Shown here one piece after another: positions 46,321-55,800 of a stretch of 64,000 bases of DNA. The notes under the pieces are model-generated. The model saw nothing but the letters and a program-made list of their open reading frames with translations. It did no database searches and was not told the origin of the DNA. Location: positions 3,259,501 to 3,323,500 of the forward strand of contig NZ_CP087190.1 in the NCBI RefSeq assembly GCF_024749165.1, read 5' to 3'. Within the stretch, counting starts at the first letter, position 1; each line of letters begins with the position of its first letter. Position numbers and translations under genes: made by a program. Source of the DNA: Pseudomonas sp. B21-023 (GTDB lineage: Bacteria > Pseudomonadota > Gammaproteobacteria > Pseudomonadales > Pseudomonadaceae).

Positions 46321-46349
46321 ATGACCATCTCAGCCGAGGACCTCTGCCC

Positions 46350-47000
46350 ATGATCATCGCCAGCTTCGACGTCGACGCGCAAAACGGCTTTACCGCCAAC
46401 GCTCCCCAGGAGTTGCCGGTACCTGGCGGCCACCTGATCGCGCCTGCGCTCAACACCATGGCCCAGCGTGCCACGCTGCGCTTGGGCAGCAAAGACGCCC
46501 ACCCGGCAAACGCCGCCTGGGCAGTCGCCGAGCCGGCCCAGATGCTGCAACCCCTGGCCCTGCCCAATGCCGACCTGACCTGGGTCAGCCACTGCGTCCC
46601 CGGCACGCCCGGCTTCGAACTGCTCCCCGGCCTGCCCGCCCCCATCGACTACGACTACTTCGTCTGGAAAGGCGTCGAACCCGACCTGCACCCCTACGGC
46701 GCCTGCTACCACGACCTGGCGGAACGCCGCTCCACCGGTGTCATCGAGTTCCTCAAGGTGCAACAGGTACAGGCGATCATCGTTGGTGGCCTGGCGCTGG
46801 ACTACTGCGTGCGCACCACCGCCCTGCAACTGCGCCGCGCCGGTTTCGAGGTGTTGTTGTACCTGCCGGCCTGCCGCGCACTGAGCGCTGAGGGCGCACA
46901 GGCTGCCTGCACTGCAATGGTCAATGCGGGCATCCAGCTGTGCGGCGACGAACAGGCCCTCGACGCCCAGCTCACCGCCCTCAAGGAGGCTCGCCCATGA
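46350..47000 (+). CDS. pncA: Nicotinamidase-like cysteine hydrolase
   Basis: The 216-residue protein of the isochorismatase fold should deamidate nicotinamide to nicotinate. Seen are the catalytic aspartate near the N-terminus ([11 protein letters not shown]), the metal-site segment [22 protein letters not shown], the lysine in [13 protein letters not shown] and the nucleophile in [22 protein letters not shown]. The extra histidine usually found after DxHP (DxHPxxH) is alanine here, so the metal site may differ. It overlaps pncB by 4 bp (ATGA). NrtR is divergent. Together they recycle nicotinamide to NAD. Confidence 0.87.
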   Translation: MIIASFDVDAQNGFTANAPQELPVPGGHLIAPALNTMAQRATLRLGSKDAHPANAAWAVAEPAQMLQPLALPNADLTWVSHCVPGTPGFELLPGLPAPIDYDYFVWKGVEPDLHPYGACYHDLAERRSTGVIEFLKVQQVQAIIVGGLALDYCVRTTALQLRRAGFEVLLYLPACRALSAEGAQAACTAMVNAGIQLCGDEQALDAQLTALKEARP

Positions 47001-48196
47001 GCGACAGCGTTTTCGGCCCACGGATCATCCAGAACCTGCTGGATACCGACTTCTACAAGATCACCATGATGCAGGCGGTGCTGCACAACTACCCCAACGC
47101 CGAGGTGGAATGGGAATTCCGCTGCCGCAACAACGAGGACCTGGCGCCCTATCTCGCCGAGATCCGCTACCAGGTCGAGCAGTTGGCCGATGTGTCGATT
47201 ACCCACGACCAGCTGGCCTACCTGGAAAAGATCCCGTTCATCAAGGCGGACTTCATTCGCTTCCTCAGCCTGTTCCGCTTCAACCTGCGTTATGTGCAGG
47301 TGGGCCTGGACGACGCCGGGCAACTGGCGATCCGCCTGCGCGGCCCCTGGCTGCACGTGATCCTGTTCGAGATCCCGCTGCTGGCGATCATCAGTGAAGT
47401 ACGCAACCGCTATCGCTACCGCGAGGTGGTGATCGAACAGGTCGGTGAGCGCCTCTACCAGAAGCTCGACTGGCTCAAGGCCGAGGCCAGCGGCGACGAA
47501 CTGGCCGGCCTGCAGTTGGCCGACTTCGGCACCCGCCGGCGTTTCTCCTACCGGGTGCAGGAAGAGGTGGTGCACATCCTCAAGCGCGATTTCCCCGGGC
47601 GCTTCGTCGGCACCAGCAACGTGCACCTGGCCCGCGAGTACCAGGTCAAGCCTATCGGCACCATGGCCCACGAATGGTTCATGGCCCACCAGCAGCTCGG
47701 TCCGCGCCTGGTGGACAGCCAGGCCGCCGCCCTCGAGTGCTGGGTGCGCGAGTACCGCGGCCAGCTTGGCATCGCCCTGACCGACTGCATCGGCATGGAC
47801 GCGTTCATGAAGGACTTCGACCTGTACTTCGCCAAACTCTTCGATGGCCTGCGCCATGACTCGGGCGAGCCGCTGGCCTGGGCCGAGAAAGCCATCGCCC
47901 ACTATGAACGGCTGGGTATGGACCCGAAGGGCAAGACCCTGATTTTCTCCGACGGGCTGGACTTCGAGAAGATGCTGACCCTCTACCGCGCCCTGCACGG
48001 GCGGATCAACGTCAGCTTCGGCATCGGCACCAACCTGACCTGCGACATTCCCGGGGTCACGCCGATGAACATGGTGATCAAGATGACCGCCTGCAACGGC
48101 GCGCCAGTGGCGAAGATTTCCGACAGCCCGGGCAAGACCCAGTGCCGGGACGAGAACTTCGTGGCATACCTGAAACATGTGTTCAAGGTGGCGTGA
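46997..48196 (+). CDS. pncB: Nicotinate phosphoribosyltransferase
   Basis: The 399-residue cytosolic enzyme makes nicotinate mononucleotide from nicotinate, PRPP and ATP. Its N-terminus [32 protein letters not shown] is characteristic of Pnc[21 protein letters not shown] with its histidine near the site of phosphorylation, and [22 protein letters not shown] segments follow. AAGGAGG lies 6 bases before the ATG at 46997, which overlaps the pncA stop. Length is normal for the family. Confidence 0.96.
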   Translation: MSDSVFGPRIIQNLLDTDFYKITMMQAVLHNYPNAEVEWEFRCRNNEDLAPYLAEIRYQVEQLADVSITHDQLAYLEKIPFIKADFIRFLSLFRFNLRYVQVGLDDAGQLAIRLRGPWLHVILFEIPLLAIISEVRNRYRYREVVIEQVGERLYQKLDWLKAEASGDELAGLQLADFGTRRRFSYRVQEEVVHILKRDFPGRFVGTSNVHLAREYQVKPIGTMAHEWFMAHQQLGPRLVDSQAAALECWVREYRGQLGIALTDCIGMDAFMKDFDLYFAKLFDGLRHDSGEPLAWAEKAIAHYERLGMDPKGKTLIFSDGLDFEKMLTLYRALHGRINVSFGIGTNLTCDIPGVTPMNMVIKMTACNGAPVAKISDSPGKTQCRDENFVAYLKHVFKVA

Positions 48197-48314
48197 GGCA
48201 CCTTGTGAGAGCGGGCTTGCCCACAGGCTTTTTCAGCCGGCCCCTCGTTGCCACGCACATTTGCTTGTATGGTGTTGTCCAAGAAGGATGTTTTACCCGC
48301 ACAGGAAAGACCAG

Positions 48315-49688
48315 ATGCCCCAACGCAATGTCATCAACGCCTCCGTCAGCCCCAAGGGCAGCCTGGAGACGCTGTCGCAACGTGAAGTCCAGCAACTGAG
48401 CGAAGTCGGTACCGGCAGCCTCTACACCCTGTTCCGCCAGTGCGCCCTGGCCATCCTCAACACCGGCGCCCATGTCGACAATGCCAAGACCATCCTCGAG
48501 GCCTACAAGGACTTCGAGGTGCGCATCCACCAGCAGGACCGCGGCGTGCGCCTGGAACTGCTCAACGCCCCGGCCGACGCCTTCGTCGATGGCGAGATGA
48601 TTGCCAGTACCCGCGAGATGCTCTTCAGCGCCCTGCGCGACATCGTCTACACCGAGAGCGAACTGGCCAGCCAGCGCATCGACCTGGAAAGCTCGCAAGG
48701 CATTACCGACTACGTCTTCCACCTGCTGCGCAACGCCCGCACCCTGCGCCCCGGTGTCGAGCCGAAGATGGTGGTGTGCTGGGGCGGCCACTCGATCAGC
48801 ACCGAGGAATACCAGTACACCAAGAAGGTCGGCCACGAGCTGGGCCTGCGCAAGCTGGATGTCTGCACCGGCTGCGGTCCGGGCGTGATGAAAGGGCCGA
48901 TGAAGGGCGCCACCATCGCCCATGCCAAGCAGCGCATGCACGGCAGCCGCTACCTGGGCCTGACCGAGCCGGGCATCATCGCCGCCGAGGCGCCCAACCC
49001 GATCGTCAACGAGCTGGTGATCCTGCCGGACATCGAGAAGCGTCTTGAAGCCTTCGTGCGTGTCGGCCACGGCATCATCATCTTCCCCGGCGGCGCCGGT
49101 ACCGCCGAGGAGTTCCTCTACCTGCTCGGCATCCTCATGCACCCGGACAACCAGGGCCTGCCGTTCCCGGTGGTGCTCACCGGGCCGCGCAGCGCCGAGC
49201 CGTTCCTGCTGCAGTTGCATGCCTTCGTCGGCGCCACCCTCGGCGAGGCGGCGCAACGCCACTACCAGATCATCATCGACGACCCGGCCGAAGTGGCCCG
49301 GCAGATGGTCGAGGGGCTGAAGGCAGTCAAGCAGTTCCGCCGCGAGCGCAACGACGCCTTCCACTTCAACTGGCTGCTGAAGATCGACGAAGGCTTCCAG
49401 CGCCCGTTCGACCCGACCCACGAGAACATGGCCAACCTGGCCCTGCGCCGCGACCTGCCGCCACACGAGCTGGCGGCCAACCTGCGCCGGGCGTTCTCGG
49501 GCGTCGTTGCCGGCAACGTCAAGGACAAGGGCATCCGCCTGATCGAGGAGCACGGGCCTTACCAGATCCGCGGCGATGCGGCGATCCTCGACCCGCTCGG
49601 GCGCCTGCTGCAGGCATTCGTCGACCAGCACCGCATGAAGTTGCCCGGTGGGGCGGCGTATGTGCCGTGCTATGAAGTAGTGGCCTGA
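48315..49688 (+). CDS. ppnN: Pyrimidine/purine nucleotide 5'-monophosphate nucleosidase
   Basis: The 457-residue LOG-family protein cleaves nucleoside monophosphates to base and ribose 5-phosphate; the E. coli homologue (YgdH) is 454 residues and is controlled by (p)ppGpp. Seen are an N-terminal helical domain, the LOG core VVCWGGHSIS, CTGCGPGVMKGPMKGA and IIIFPGGAGTAEEFLYLLGIL (PGGxGTxxE), and a C-terminal domain ending MKLPGGAAYVPCYEV. The start at 48315 has AGGA 8 bases upstream. It lies 118 bp after pncB with a worn REP half between, so it may or may not share the NrtR transcript. Confidence 0.93.
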   Translation: MPQRNVINASVSPKGSLETLSQREVQQLSEVGTGSLYTLFRQCALAILNTGAHVDNAKTILEAYKDFEVRIHQQDRGVRLELLNAPADAFVDGEMIASTREMLFSALRDIVYTESELASQRIDLESSQGITDYVFHLLRNARTLRPGVEPKMVVCWGGHSISTEEYQYTKKVGHELGLRKLDVCTGCGPGVMKGPMKGATIAHAKQRMHGSRYLGLTEPGIIAAEAPNPIVNELVILPDIEKRLEAFVRVGHGIIIFPGGAGTAEEFLYLLGILMHPDNQGLPFPVVLTGPRSAEPFLLQLHAFVGATLGEAAQRHYQIIIDDPAEVARQMVEGLKAVKQFRRERNDAFHFNWLLKIDEGFQRPFDPTHENMANLALRRDLPPHELAANLRRAFSGVVAGNVKDKGIRLIEEHGPYQIRGDAAILDPLGRLLQAFVDQHRMKLPGGAAYVPCYEVVA

Positions 49689-49714
49689 AGGCACTGGGGC
49701 CGCTTTGCGGCCCT

Positions 49715-49739
49715 TTCGCCGGCGAGCCGGCGCCCACAG
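49715..49739. repeat. Single REP unit after ppnN
   Basis: TTCGCCGGCGAGCCGGCGCC begins a lone REP unit in the 215-bp gap after ppnN. No facing partner is seen. The rest of the gap to 49903 shows no gene. Confidence 0.6.
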
Positions 49740-49903
49740 CAGCCAATAAGTCCTGGTTTTTCGCAATATTTTGCAGATATTTCCTGCGCCAGGTGGTGAA
49801 CCTGCCTACAAAAAAACGGTCTTTCGCTGACGGTCAATCCACCCGACCGGATCGCCGGCCCAGTCATCGGGCCTTCATTCGTCCTGTTTCAGCGAAGACC
49901 AGC

Positions 49904-50554
49904 ATGCCAGACATCCAGCCCGCTTCCCCTGCCCTCACCGCCCTGCGCGGTGGCCTGATCGCCGCCCTGATCGCCCTCGCCGCCCCGGCCCACGCCGAAG
50001 AGCCGGCCACTGATGCGCGTTGGGTCAGTGACAGCCTGAACACTTACGTACGCAGCGGCCCTACCGATGGCCATCGCATCGTCGGCACGCTCAAGTCCGG
50101 GCAGAAGGTCACCCTGGTCACCAGCCAAGGCAACTACAGCCAGGTACGCGGGCAAAGCGGCGACCTGGTGTGGATCCTCACCAGTGACCTGCAGGCGGTG
50201 CCCGGCCAGAGCGAGCGCCTGCCGCAGCTCGACGCCCAGGTGGCCGAACTGTCCGGCCAGCTCAAGACCATCGACGACAGCTGGAAGAACCGCGTGCAGG
50301 GCATGCAGGAGACCCTCGACTCGCGCAAGGCGCTGATCGACGAGCTGGAAACCCGCAACAAGGCACTCAACGAGCAGCTCGAGCAGAGCCAGTCGAGCCT
50401 GCGCGATACCCAGGCGCGCCTGGGTGACGAGAACAAGCAGGTGATGATGCGCTACATGGTGTATGGCGGCAGCATCGCCGGCGCCGGGCTGCTGGCAGGG
50501 CTGATCCTGCCGGCGCTGACCCGTGGGCGCAAACGCAACGATCGCTGGTTCTGA
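49904..50554 (+). CDS. SH3-domain envelope protein (TIGR04211/YgiM-like)
   Basis: The 216-residue protein has a signal peptide (ALRGGLIAALIALAAPAHAEE), a bacterial SH3 domain (about 35-95, VSDSLNTYVRSGPTDGHRIVGTLKSGQKVTLV), a long coiled coil (about 105-175, rich in E, L and Q) and one C-terminal membrane helix (GGSIAGAGLLAGLILPAL) ending in basic residues (GRKRNDRWF). That is the YgiM-family layout: an inner-membrane anchor with the SH3 domain in the periplasm. The function is not established. The frame opens at 49793, but the signal peptide fixes the start at 49904. Confidence 0.87.
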   Translation: MPDIQPASPALTALRGGLIAALIALAAPAHAEEPATDARWVSDSLNTYVRSGPTDGHRIVGTLKSGQKVTLVTSQGNYSQVRGQSGDLVWILTSDLQAVPGQSERLPQLDAQVAELSGQLKTIDDSWKNRVQGMQETLDSRKALIDELETRNKALNEQLEQSQSSLRDTQARLGDENKQVMMRYMVYGGSIAGAGLLAGLILPALTRGRKRNDRWF

Positions 50555-50672
50555 CCAGCATGGCCGCTACATTTTCAAGAAAATGCTGAAACTGTTCCCG
50601 TGATTGCGATGTTTTTGCGATAAATCTTGCAGGCTAAGGTTGCCCTACCTACCACTCAGGGACCCTGATGCC

Positions 50673-51683
50673 ATGAAAGCCATCGTCTTCACCCAACACG
50701 GCCTGCCGCTTACCGACCCGGCCTCGCTCTATGACAGCGACCTGCCCGCCCCTGTCCCCGGCCCACGCGATTTGCTGGTGGAGGTCCGCGCCATCGCGGT
50801 CAATCCGGTCGATACCAAGGTCCGCGCCGGCAGCGGCAGCACCAGCCAACCCAAGGTGCTGGGCTGGGATGCGGTCGGTGTGGTGCGCGCCATCGGTGAA
50901 CAGGTGACCCTGTTCCAGCCCGGCGACGAGGTTTTCTATGCCGGTGCCATCGACCGTCCCGGCAGCTACAGCGAACTGCACCTGGTCGATGAGCGCATCG
51001 TCGGCCACAAGCCGCGCAGCCTGGACAATGCCAGCGCCGCCGCCCTGCCGCTGACCTCGATCACCGCCTGGGAGCTGCTGTTCGACCGCCTGGGCGTGCG
51101 CGAAGGCGGCGGCGAAGGGCAAAGCCTGCTGATCGTCGGCGCCGGCGGTGGCGTGGGCTCGATCCTCACCCAGCTGGCGCGCCAGCTCACCAACCTCACC
51201 GTGATCGGCACCGCCTCGCGCCCCGAAACCCAAGCCTGGGTACGCCAACTCGGCGCCCACCAGGTGATCGATCACAACCAGCCGCTGACGCCCCAGCTGG
51301 ACGCCGTGGGCATTGGCCAAGTGGACCTGGTGATCAGTCTGACCCACACCGACCGCCACTTCGCCCAGTTGGTCGAGGTGCTGCGCCCACAAGGCCGCCT
51401 GGCACTGATTGACGACCCGGCCAGCCTCGACGTGGTGCCGCTCAAGCGCAAGTCGCTGTCGTTGCACTGGGAGCTGATGTTCACCCGTTCGCTGTACCAG
51501 ACCGCCGACATGATCAAGCAGCACGCACTGCTGGAGCGAATCGCCGGGCTGGTCGATGAAGGCGTGATCAAGACCACGCTGGGCGAGCATTTCGGCGCGA
51601 TCAACGCGGCCAACCTGCGCCGCGCCCATGAGTTGATCGAAAGCGGCAAGGCAAAGGGCAAGGTTGTACTGGAAGGTTTCTAG
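50673..51683 (+). CDS. MDR-superfamily NADPH:quinone oxidoreductase / alcohol dehydrogenase-like
   Basis: The 336-residue cytosolic enzyme has a GroES-like N-terminal domain (PGPRDLLVEVRAIAVNPVDTKVRAG, LGWDAVGVVRAIGEQV) and a Rossmann domain (LLIVGAGGGVGSILTQLARQLTNLTVIGTASR). The cysteine and histidine ligands of the catalytic zinc are absent, so it is a zinc-free, QOR-like reductase of quinones or enones. The start at 50673 has AGGGA 10 bases upstream. The gene stands alone and is convergent with the LysR gene. Confidence 0.88.
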   Translation: MKAIVFTQHGLPLTDPASLYDSDLPAPVPGPRDLLVEVRAIAVNPVDTKVRAGSGSTSQPKVLGWDAVGVVRAIGEQVTLFQPGDEVFYAGAIDRPGSYSELHLVDERIVGHKPRSLDNASAAALPLTSITAWELLFDRLGVREGGGEGQSLLIVGAGGGVGSILTQLARQLTNLTVIGTASRPETQAWVRQLGAHQVIDHNQPLTPQLDAVGIGQVDLVISLTHTDRHFAQLVEVLRPQGRLALIDDPASLDVVPLKRKSLSLHWELMFTRSLYQTADMIKQHALLERIAGLVDEGVIKTTLGEHFGAINAANLRRAHELIESGKAKGKVVLEGF

Positions 51684-51730
51684 TCCGATAGGGGCCCTGT
51701 AGGCGCGATGACGTACCTGCAGGCGCCTTG

Positions 51731-52636
51731 CTAGCCAAGCTCGGCAAACTTCTCCCCCAGGTAGCTGCGCAACCGCTGGATCGCCGGCGACACCGCCTGG
51801 CGGTGCACGCACACCAGTTGCAGCGGCGCCGCCTGGCAGCATTCTGGTGGGAACAGCTCCACGAGCCGCCCGGCCCGCACGTCGGCCAGCACATCCAACC
51901 GCGACTTGTAGACGATCCCCAGCCCCGCCACCGCCCAACGGCGGACGACATCGGCGTCGTCACTGGTGCGATCGCCCGAAACACTCACCGTCCTGACCCC
52001 GTCCGGCAGGTGGAAGCCCCAGCGTTCGTGGGTCTGCTCGCCCATCACATAGCGCAGGCAGTTGTGCCCGACCAGTTCCTCCGGCGTGCGCGGCGCGCCA
52101 TGGCGGGCGATGTAGGCCGGCGCGGCGCACAGCGTGCGGCGGTTGTCCGCAGCCAGGGGCAGCGCCACCAGGCCCGAATCGGCCAACTGGCCATAGCGGA
52201 TACTGGCATCCAGGCGATCCCCAACCATGTCCGCCACCTGGTCGCTCAGACGCAGTTGCAGGCTGATGCCCGGGTGCTGCAACTGGAACTCGTCGAGCCA
52301 GGGCAGCAGCACATTGCGCCCCAGGTCCGAGGGCATGGACAGGCGCAACATCCCGCCGATCTCCTCACGCCCCTGCTCCAGGGCCATTTCGCCCTCCACC
52401 AGTGCCTCGAGCACCTGGCGCGCATGGGGCAGGTAGCGTTGGCCTTCATCCGACAGGCGCAGGCGCCGGGTCGAACGCACCAGCAGGCGGAACCCCAGGC
52501 TGCGTTCCAGGCGCTGCACGGCGCCGCTGGCCAGGGCCGGCGAGATGTCCAGCTGGCGCGCCGCCGCGGAGAAACTGCCGGTTGCCACGGTACTGACGAA
52601 CACCTGCAGGTCGTCCATGCGCACGAGTTTCTTCAT
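51731..52636 (-). CDS. LysR-family transcriptional regulator
   Basis: The 301-residue protein has an N-terminal winged helix-turn-helix (about 6-64, MDDLQVFVSTVATGSFSAAA and SGAVQRLERSLGFRLLVR) and a ligand domain. It starts inside the stop of the AraC gene (ATGA overlap), so two regulators of different families are made from one message. The transcript is divergent from an SDR gene, the likely shared target. Confidence 0.9.
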   Translation of the reverse strand: MKKLVRMDDLQVFVSTVATGSFSAAARQLDISPALASGAVQRLERSLGFRLLVRSTRRLRLSDEGQRYLPHARQVLEALVEGEMALEQGREEIGGMLRLSMPSDLGRNVLLPWLDEFQLQHPGISLQLRLSDQVADMVGDRLDASIRYGQLADSGLVALPLAADNRRTLCAAPAYIARHGAPRTPEELVGHNCLRYVMGEQTHERWGFHLPDGVRTVSVSGDRTSDDADVVRRWAVAGLGIVYKSRLDVLADVRAGRLVELFPPECCQAAPLQLVCVHRQAVSPAIQRLRSYLGEKFAELG

Positions 52637-53595
52637 GCCGGCACCTCGCTGTCCAGGCGCCGCGCATCGCGGCGCACGGCCTGCGGCGGAATGCCGAAGC
52701 CGCGCAGGAACGCCTCGCGCAGATGCCGACGATCGCGAAAACCGGTCTCGCGAGCTACCACATCAAGGCTGTGGCGGCTCTGTTCGATCAGCAGCCGCGC
52801 CGCCTCCAGGCGCAGGCGCTCGATGGCCTTGGCCGGCGATTCACCGGTCTCGGCGCTGAACACGCGACTGAACTGACGCGGGCTCAGGTGCGCCACCTCG
52901 GCCAGTGTCTCGACGGTCAGGGGCTGCCCCAGGTGCCCGCGCACATGCTCCAGCGCCGCCTGGATACGGTCCGAGCGTGGCGCCATGGCCAACAGCTGTG
53001 AATGTTGCGATTGCCCGCCCGAACGGCGCTGGTGCATCACCAGGCGATGGGCCACGCCCCGGGCGATCTCGGCGCCCAGGTCCTGCTCGACCATGCCCAG
53101 GGCCATGTCGATGCAGGCGGTCATGCCGGCCGAGGTCCACAGGTTGCCATCGGCGATGAAGATGCGGTCTTCCTCCAGCTGGATGCGCGGAAACATCTCG
53201 CGGAACTCACGGGCAAAGGCCCAGTGGGTGGTGGCGCGGCGCCCGTCGAGCAGGCCGGCCTGCGCCAGTATGAAAGCCCCGGTGCAGATGCCCGCCGTGC
53301 GCCGGGCCTGGCCGCCGAGGCGCCGCACCAGTGTGACCGACTCGGGTGCAGGCGGTAAGTCGACCGGCGACAAGGTGCCCGCCACCAGCCAGGTATCGGC
53401 ATGGCTCGGCGACCCTACCGCCTGGGTGTCGAGCACCAGGCCCAGCGACGAACGCAGCGGGCCGCCTGCGACACTGAAGTTGCCCAAGGCGTAGACCGGC
53501 CGCCCGGCCAGCAGGTTGGCGAACTCGAACACCGACTGCGAGGCCAGCGCCATCACCTGGAACCCTTCGCACAACAGATAACCGACCCGATGCAT
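52633..53595 (-). CDS. GlxA-type AraC-family regulator
   Basis: The 320-residue protein has an N-terminal DJ-1/PfpI-like domain (about 1-185, HRVGYLLCEGFQVMALASQSVFEFAN, TAGICTGAFILAQAGLLDGRRATTHW) and a C-terminal AraC domain (about 215-305, LTVETLAEVAHLSPRQFSRVFSAETGESPAKAIERLRLEAAR). The start at 53595 has GGAG 7 bases upstream; the frame extends to 53655 without a better one. It is divergent from an SDR gene by 103 bp and overlaps the LysR gene by 4 bp. Confidence 0.9.
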   Translation of the reverse strand: MHRVGYLLCEGFQVMALASQSVFEFANLLAGRPVYALGNFSVAGGPLRSSLGLVLDTQAVGSPSHADTWLVAGTLSPVDLPPAPESVTLVRRLGGQARRTAGICTGAFILAQAGLLDGRRATTHWAFAREFREMFPRIQLEEDRIFIADGNLWTSAGMTACIDMALGMVEQDLGAEIARGVAHRLVMHQRRSGGQSQHSQLLAMAPRSDRIQAALEHVRGHLGQPLTVETLAEVAHLSPRQFSRVFSAETGESPAKAIERLRLEAARLLIEQSRHSLDVVARETGFRDRRHLREAFLRGFGIPPQAVRRDARRLDSEVPA

Positions 53596-53698
53596 GGGTA
53601 CACTCCAGAGCATGTCTCGAATACGTACTATATGCGTCATTTGCGCCAACGGCAAAGCCTAGCATCATGGCCTCACCCCAACCCACGGAGTCACAACC

Positions 53699-54487
53699 AT
53701 GAACTTGAAAGGCACCGCACTCATCACTGGCGCATCCACCGGCATCGGTGCTGTGTACGCCGAACAGCTGGCCCGCCGTGGCCACGACCTGATCCTGGTG
53801 GCGCGCAACCGCGAACGCCTCAACGCGCAGGCTGAGCGCCTCACCACCCTGACCGGCCACAGCGTCGAGGTATTGCCGGCAGACCTGGCCGATGCCCAGG
53901 ACCTGGCACGCATCGAGGCGCGCCTGCGCGAGGACGCCAGCATCGACCTGCTGGTCAACAATGCCGGGGTCGGCACCCACACCCCGCTGCTGGACAGCGA
54001 CGTGGAGCAGATGAGCCGGATGATTGCCCTCAACGTCACCGCCCTCACCCGCCTGACCTACGCGGCGGTACCCGGTTTCGTCGGCCGCGGGCGCGGCGCG
54101 GTGATCAACATCTCGTCGGTGGTGAGCCTGGCGCCCGAACTGCTCAACGGCGTATACGGCGCGAGCAAGGCCTATGTCACCGCCTTCAGCCAGTCGTTGC
54201 ACAAGGAGCTGGCCGGCAGCGGCGTGCAGGTCCAGGCCGTGCTGCCCGGCGCCACCGCCACGGACTTCTGGGCCATCGGCGGGCTGCCGGTGGAAAACCT
54301 CGACCCGGCTATCGTGATGACGGCGCAGGACCTGGTCGAGGCGGCGTTGCAGGACTTCGATGCGCAGCGGTTGATCTCGATCCCGTCACTGCATGAGCTC
54401 GAGCGCTACGAAGCCTTTGAAGGTGCCCGCCTGGGCCTGGCCGGGCAGTTGTCAAACCAGCGTCTGGCGCATCGTTACGGCCTGTAG
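53699..54487 (+). CDS. SDR-family NAD(P)-dependent oxidoreductase
   Basis: The 262-residue protein has all SDR marks: TGASTGIGAVYAEQLARRGHDLILV for cofactor binding, LVNNAG(V)G, the catalytic serine in NISSVVSLAP, and YGASKAYVTAFSQSL with the YxxxK pair. The substrate is unknown. GGAG lies 8-9 bases ahead of the ATG. It is divergent from an AraC-LysR operon, which probably controls it. Confidence 0.92.
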   Translation: MNLKGTALITGASTGIGAVYAEQLARRGHDLILVARNRERLNAQAERLTTLTGHSVEVLPADLADAQDLARIEARLREDASIDLLVNNAGVGTHTPLLDSDVEQMSRMIALNVTALTRLTYAAVPGFVGRGRGAVINISSVVSLAPELLNGVYGASKAYVTAFSQSLHKELAGSGVQVQAVLPGATATDFWAIGGLPVENLDPAIVMTAQDLVEAALQDFDAQRLISIPSLHELERYEAFEGARLGLAGQLSNQRLAHRYGL

Positions 54488-54559
54488 ACACGACGGCTCG
54501 GGCGGCCATTCATCGGGTAGGGTCTACGCTGAAGGGTTCATGACAACGAGACCCTGCCC

Positions 54560-55780
54560 ATGCATCTGCGACTTTGCACTCTGGCCCTCGCCCTCACCTG
54601 CGCTACCGCCCAGGCCGCCGAGCCCACGCCCCAGGAGCTGTACAGCCAGGCCCAGGCCGAACAGCCCCATTACCTGGAAACCCTCAAGTCCCTGGTTTCG
54701 GTGGACACCGGCACCGGTACCGAGGCGGGCCTGAAACAGGTCGGCGCCGAGCTGGTCAAACGCCTCGAGACCCTGGGCGCCAAGGTCACCACCCAGCCGG
54801 CCACGCCGTCGGTGGGCGACAACATCGTCGGCACATTCAAGGGCACCGGCAACAAGGACTTCCTGCTGATGGTCCACTACGACACGGTGTTCGGCCCCGG
54901 TACCGTGGCCAAGCGCCCGTTCCGTATCGAAGGCGAACGCGCCTATGGCCCTGGCGTGGCCGATGCCAAGGGCGGCGTGGCGATGATCCTGCATGCGCTG
55001 AAGCTGCTGCAGGACCAGCAGTACAAGGGCTATCGCACCCTCACCGTGCTGTTCAACCCGGACGAGGAAATGGGCTCGGCAGGCTCCAGGCAGCTAATCG
55101 CCGAGCTGGCACGCCAGCACGACTTCGTCTTTTCCTACGAGCCACCGGACAAGGACGCGGTGACCGTCGCCACCAACGGCATCAACCGCCTGAAACTCAC
55201 GGTGAACGGCCGTGCCTCCCACGCCGGCTCCGCGCCCGAGGCCGGGCGCAACGCGCTGATCGAACTGGCGCACCAGTTGCTGCAATTGAACGCTCTCGGC
55301 GACAAGGACAAGGGCACCACCGTCAACTGGACCCTGGCCAAGGCCGGGGAAAAGGCCAACATCATCCCTGCCCAGGCCAGCGCCGAGGCCGACATGCGTT
55401 ATTCCGACCTGAGCGAAACCGAGCGGGTGCAGGAGGATGCCCTGCGGATCATCAAGAAGCAGTTGGTCGCCGATACCCAGGTCGAGCTGGTCATGGAGAA
55501 AGGCCGGCCGCCGCTGGCGAAGAACGACGCCTCCACGCAGCTTGCACAAACTGCGCGGCAGCTCTACAGCAAGATCGACCGGCAACTGCAGCCCATCGCC
55601 ATGCGCTTCGGCACCGACGCCGGCTACGCCTACGTGCCCGACAGCGACAAGCCCGCAGTGCTGGAGACCCTGGGCGTGGTCGGCGCCGGCCTGCATGGCG
55701 ACGACGAGTACATGGAGATCGCCAGCGTGGCGCCGCGCCTGTACCTGACGGTGGCAATGATCAGGCAACTGGCGCAATAG
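54560..55780 (+). CDS. M20-family metallopeptidase (glutamate carboxypeptidase-like)
   Basis: The 406-residue exported protein has a signal peptide (LCTLALALTCATAQAAE) and di-zinc M20 motifs: LMVHYDTVFGPGTVAKRPF, GPGVADAKGGVAMILHALKLL and LFNPDEEMGSAGS with the catalytic glutamate, then a lid domain (VNGRASHAGSAPEAGRNA). It resembles carboxypeptidase G2, which removes glutamate from folates and peptides in the periplasm. It ends 20 bp before glcD on the same strand, so cotranscription with the glycolate oxidase genes is possible though not obviously functional. Confidence 0.9.
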   Translation: MHLRLCTLALALTCATAQAAEPTPQELYSQAQAEQPHYLETLKSLVSVDTGTGTEAGLKQVGAELVKRLETLGAKVTTQPATPSVGDNIVGTFKGTGNKDFLLMVHYDTVFGPGTVAKRPFRIEGERAYGPGVADAKGGVAMILHALKLLQDQQYKGYRTLTVLFNPDEEMGSAGSRQLIAELARQHDFVFSYEPPDKDAVTVATNGINRLKLTVNGRASHAGSAPEAGRNALIELAHQLLQLNALGDKDKGTTVNWTLAKAGEKANIIPAQASAEADMRYSDLSETERVQEDALRIIKKQLVADTQVELVMEKGRPPLAKNDASTQLAQTARQLYSKIDRQLQPIAMRFGTDAGYAYVPDSDKPAVLETLGVVGAGLHGDDEYMEIASVAPRLYLTVAMIRQLAQ

Positions 55781-55800
55781 GCCACTGCGCAGGAGCGCCG

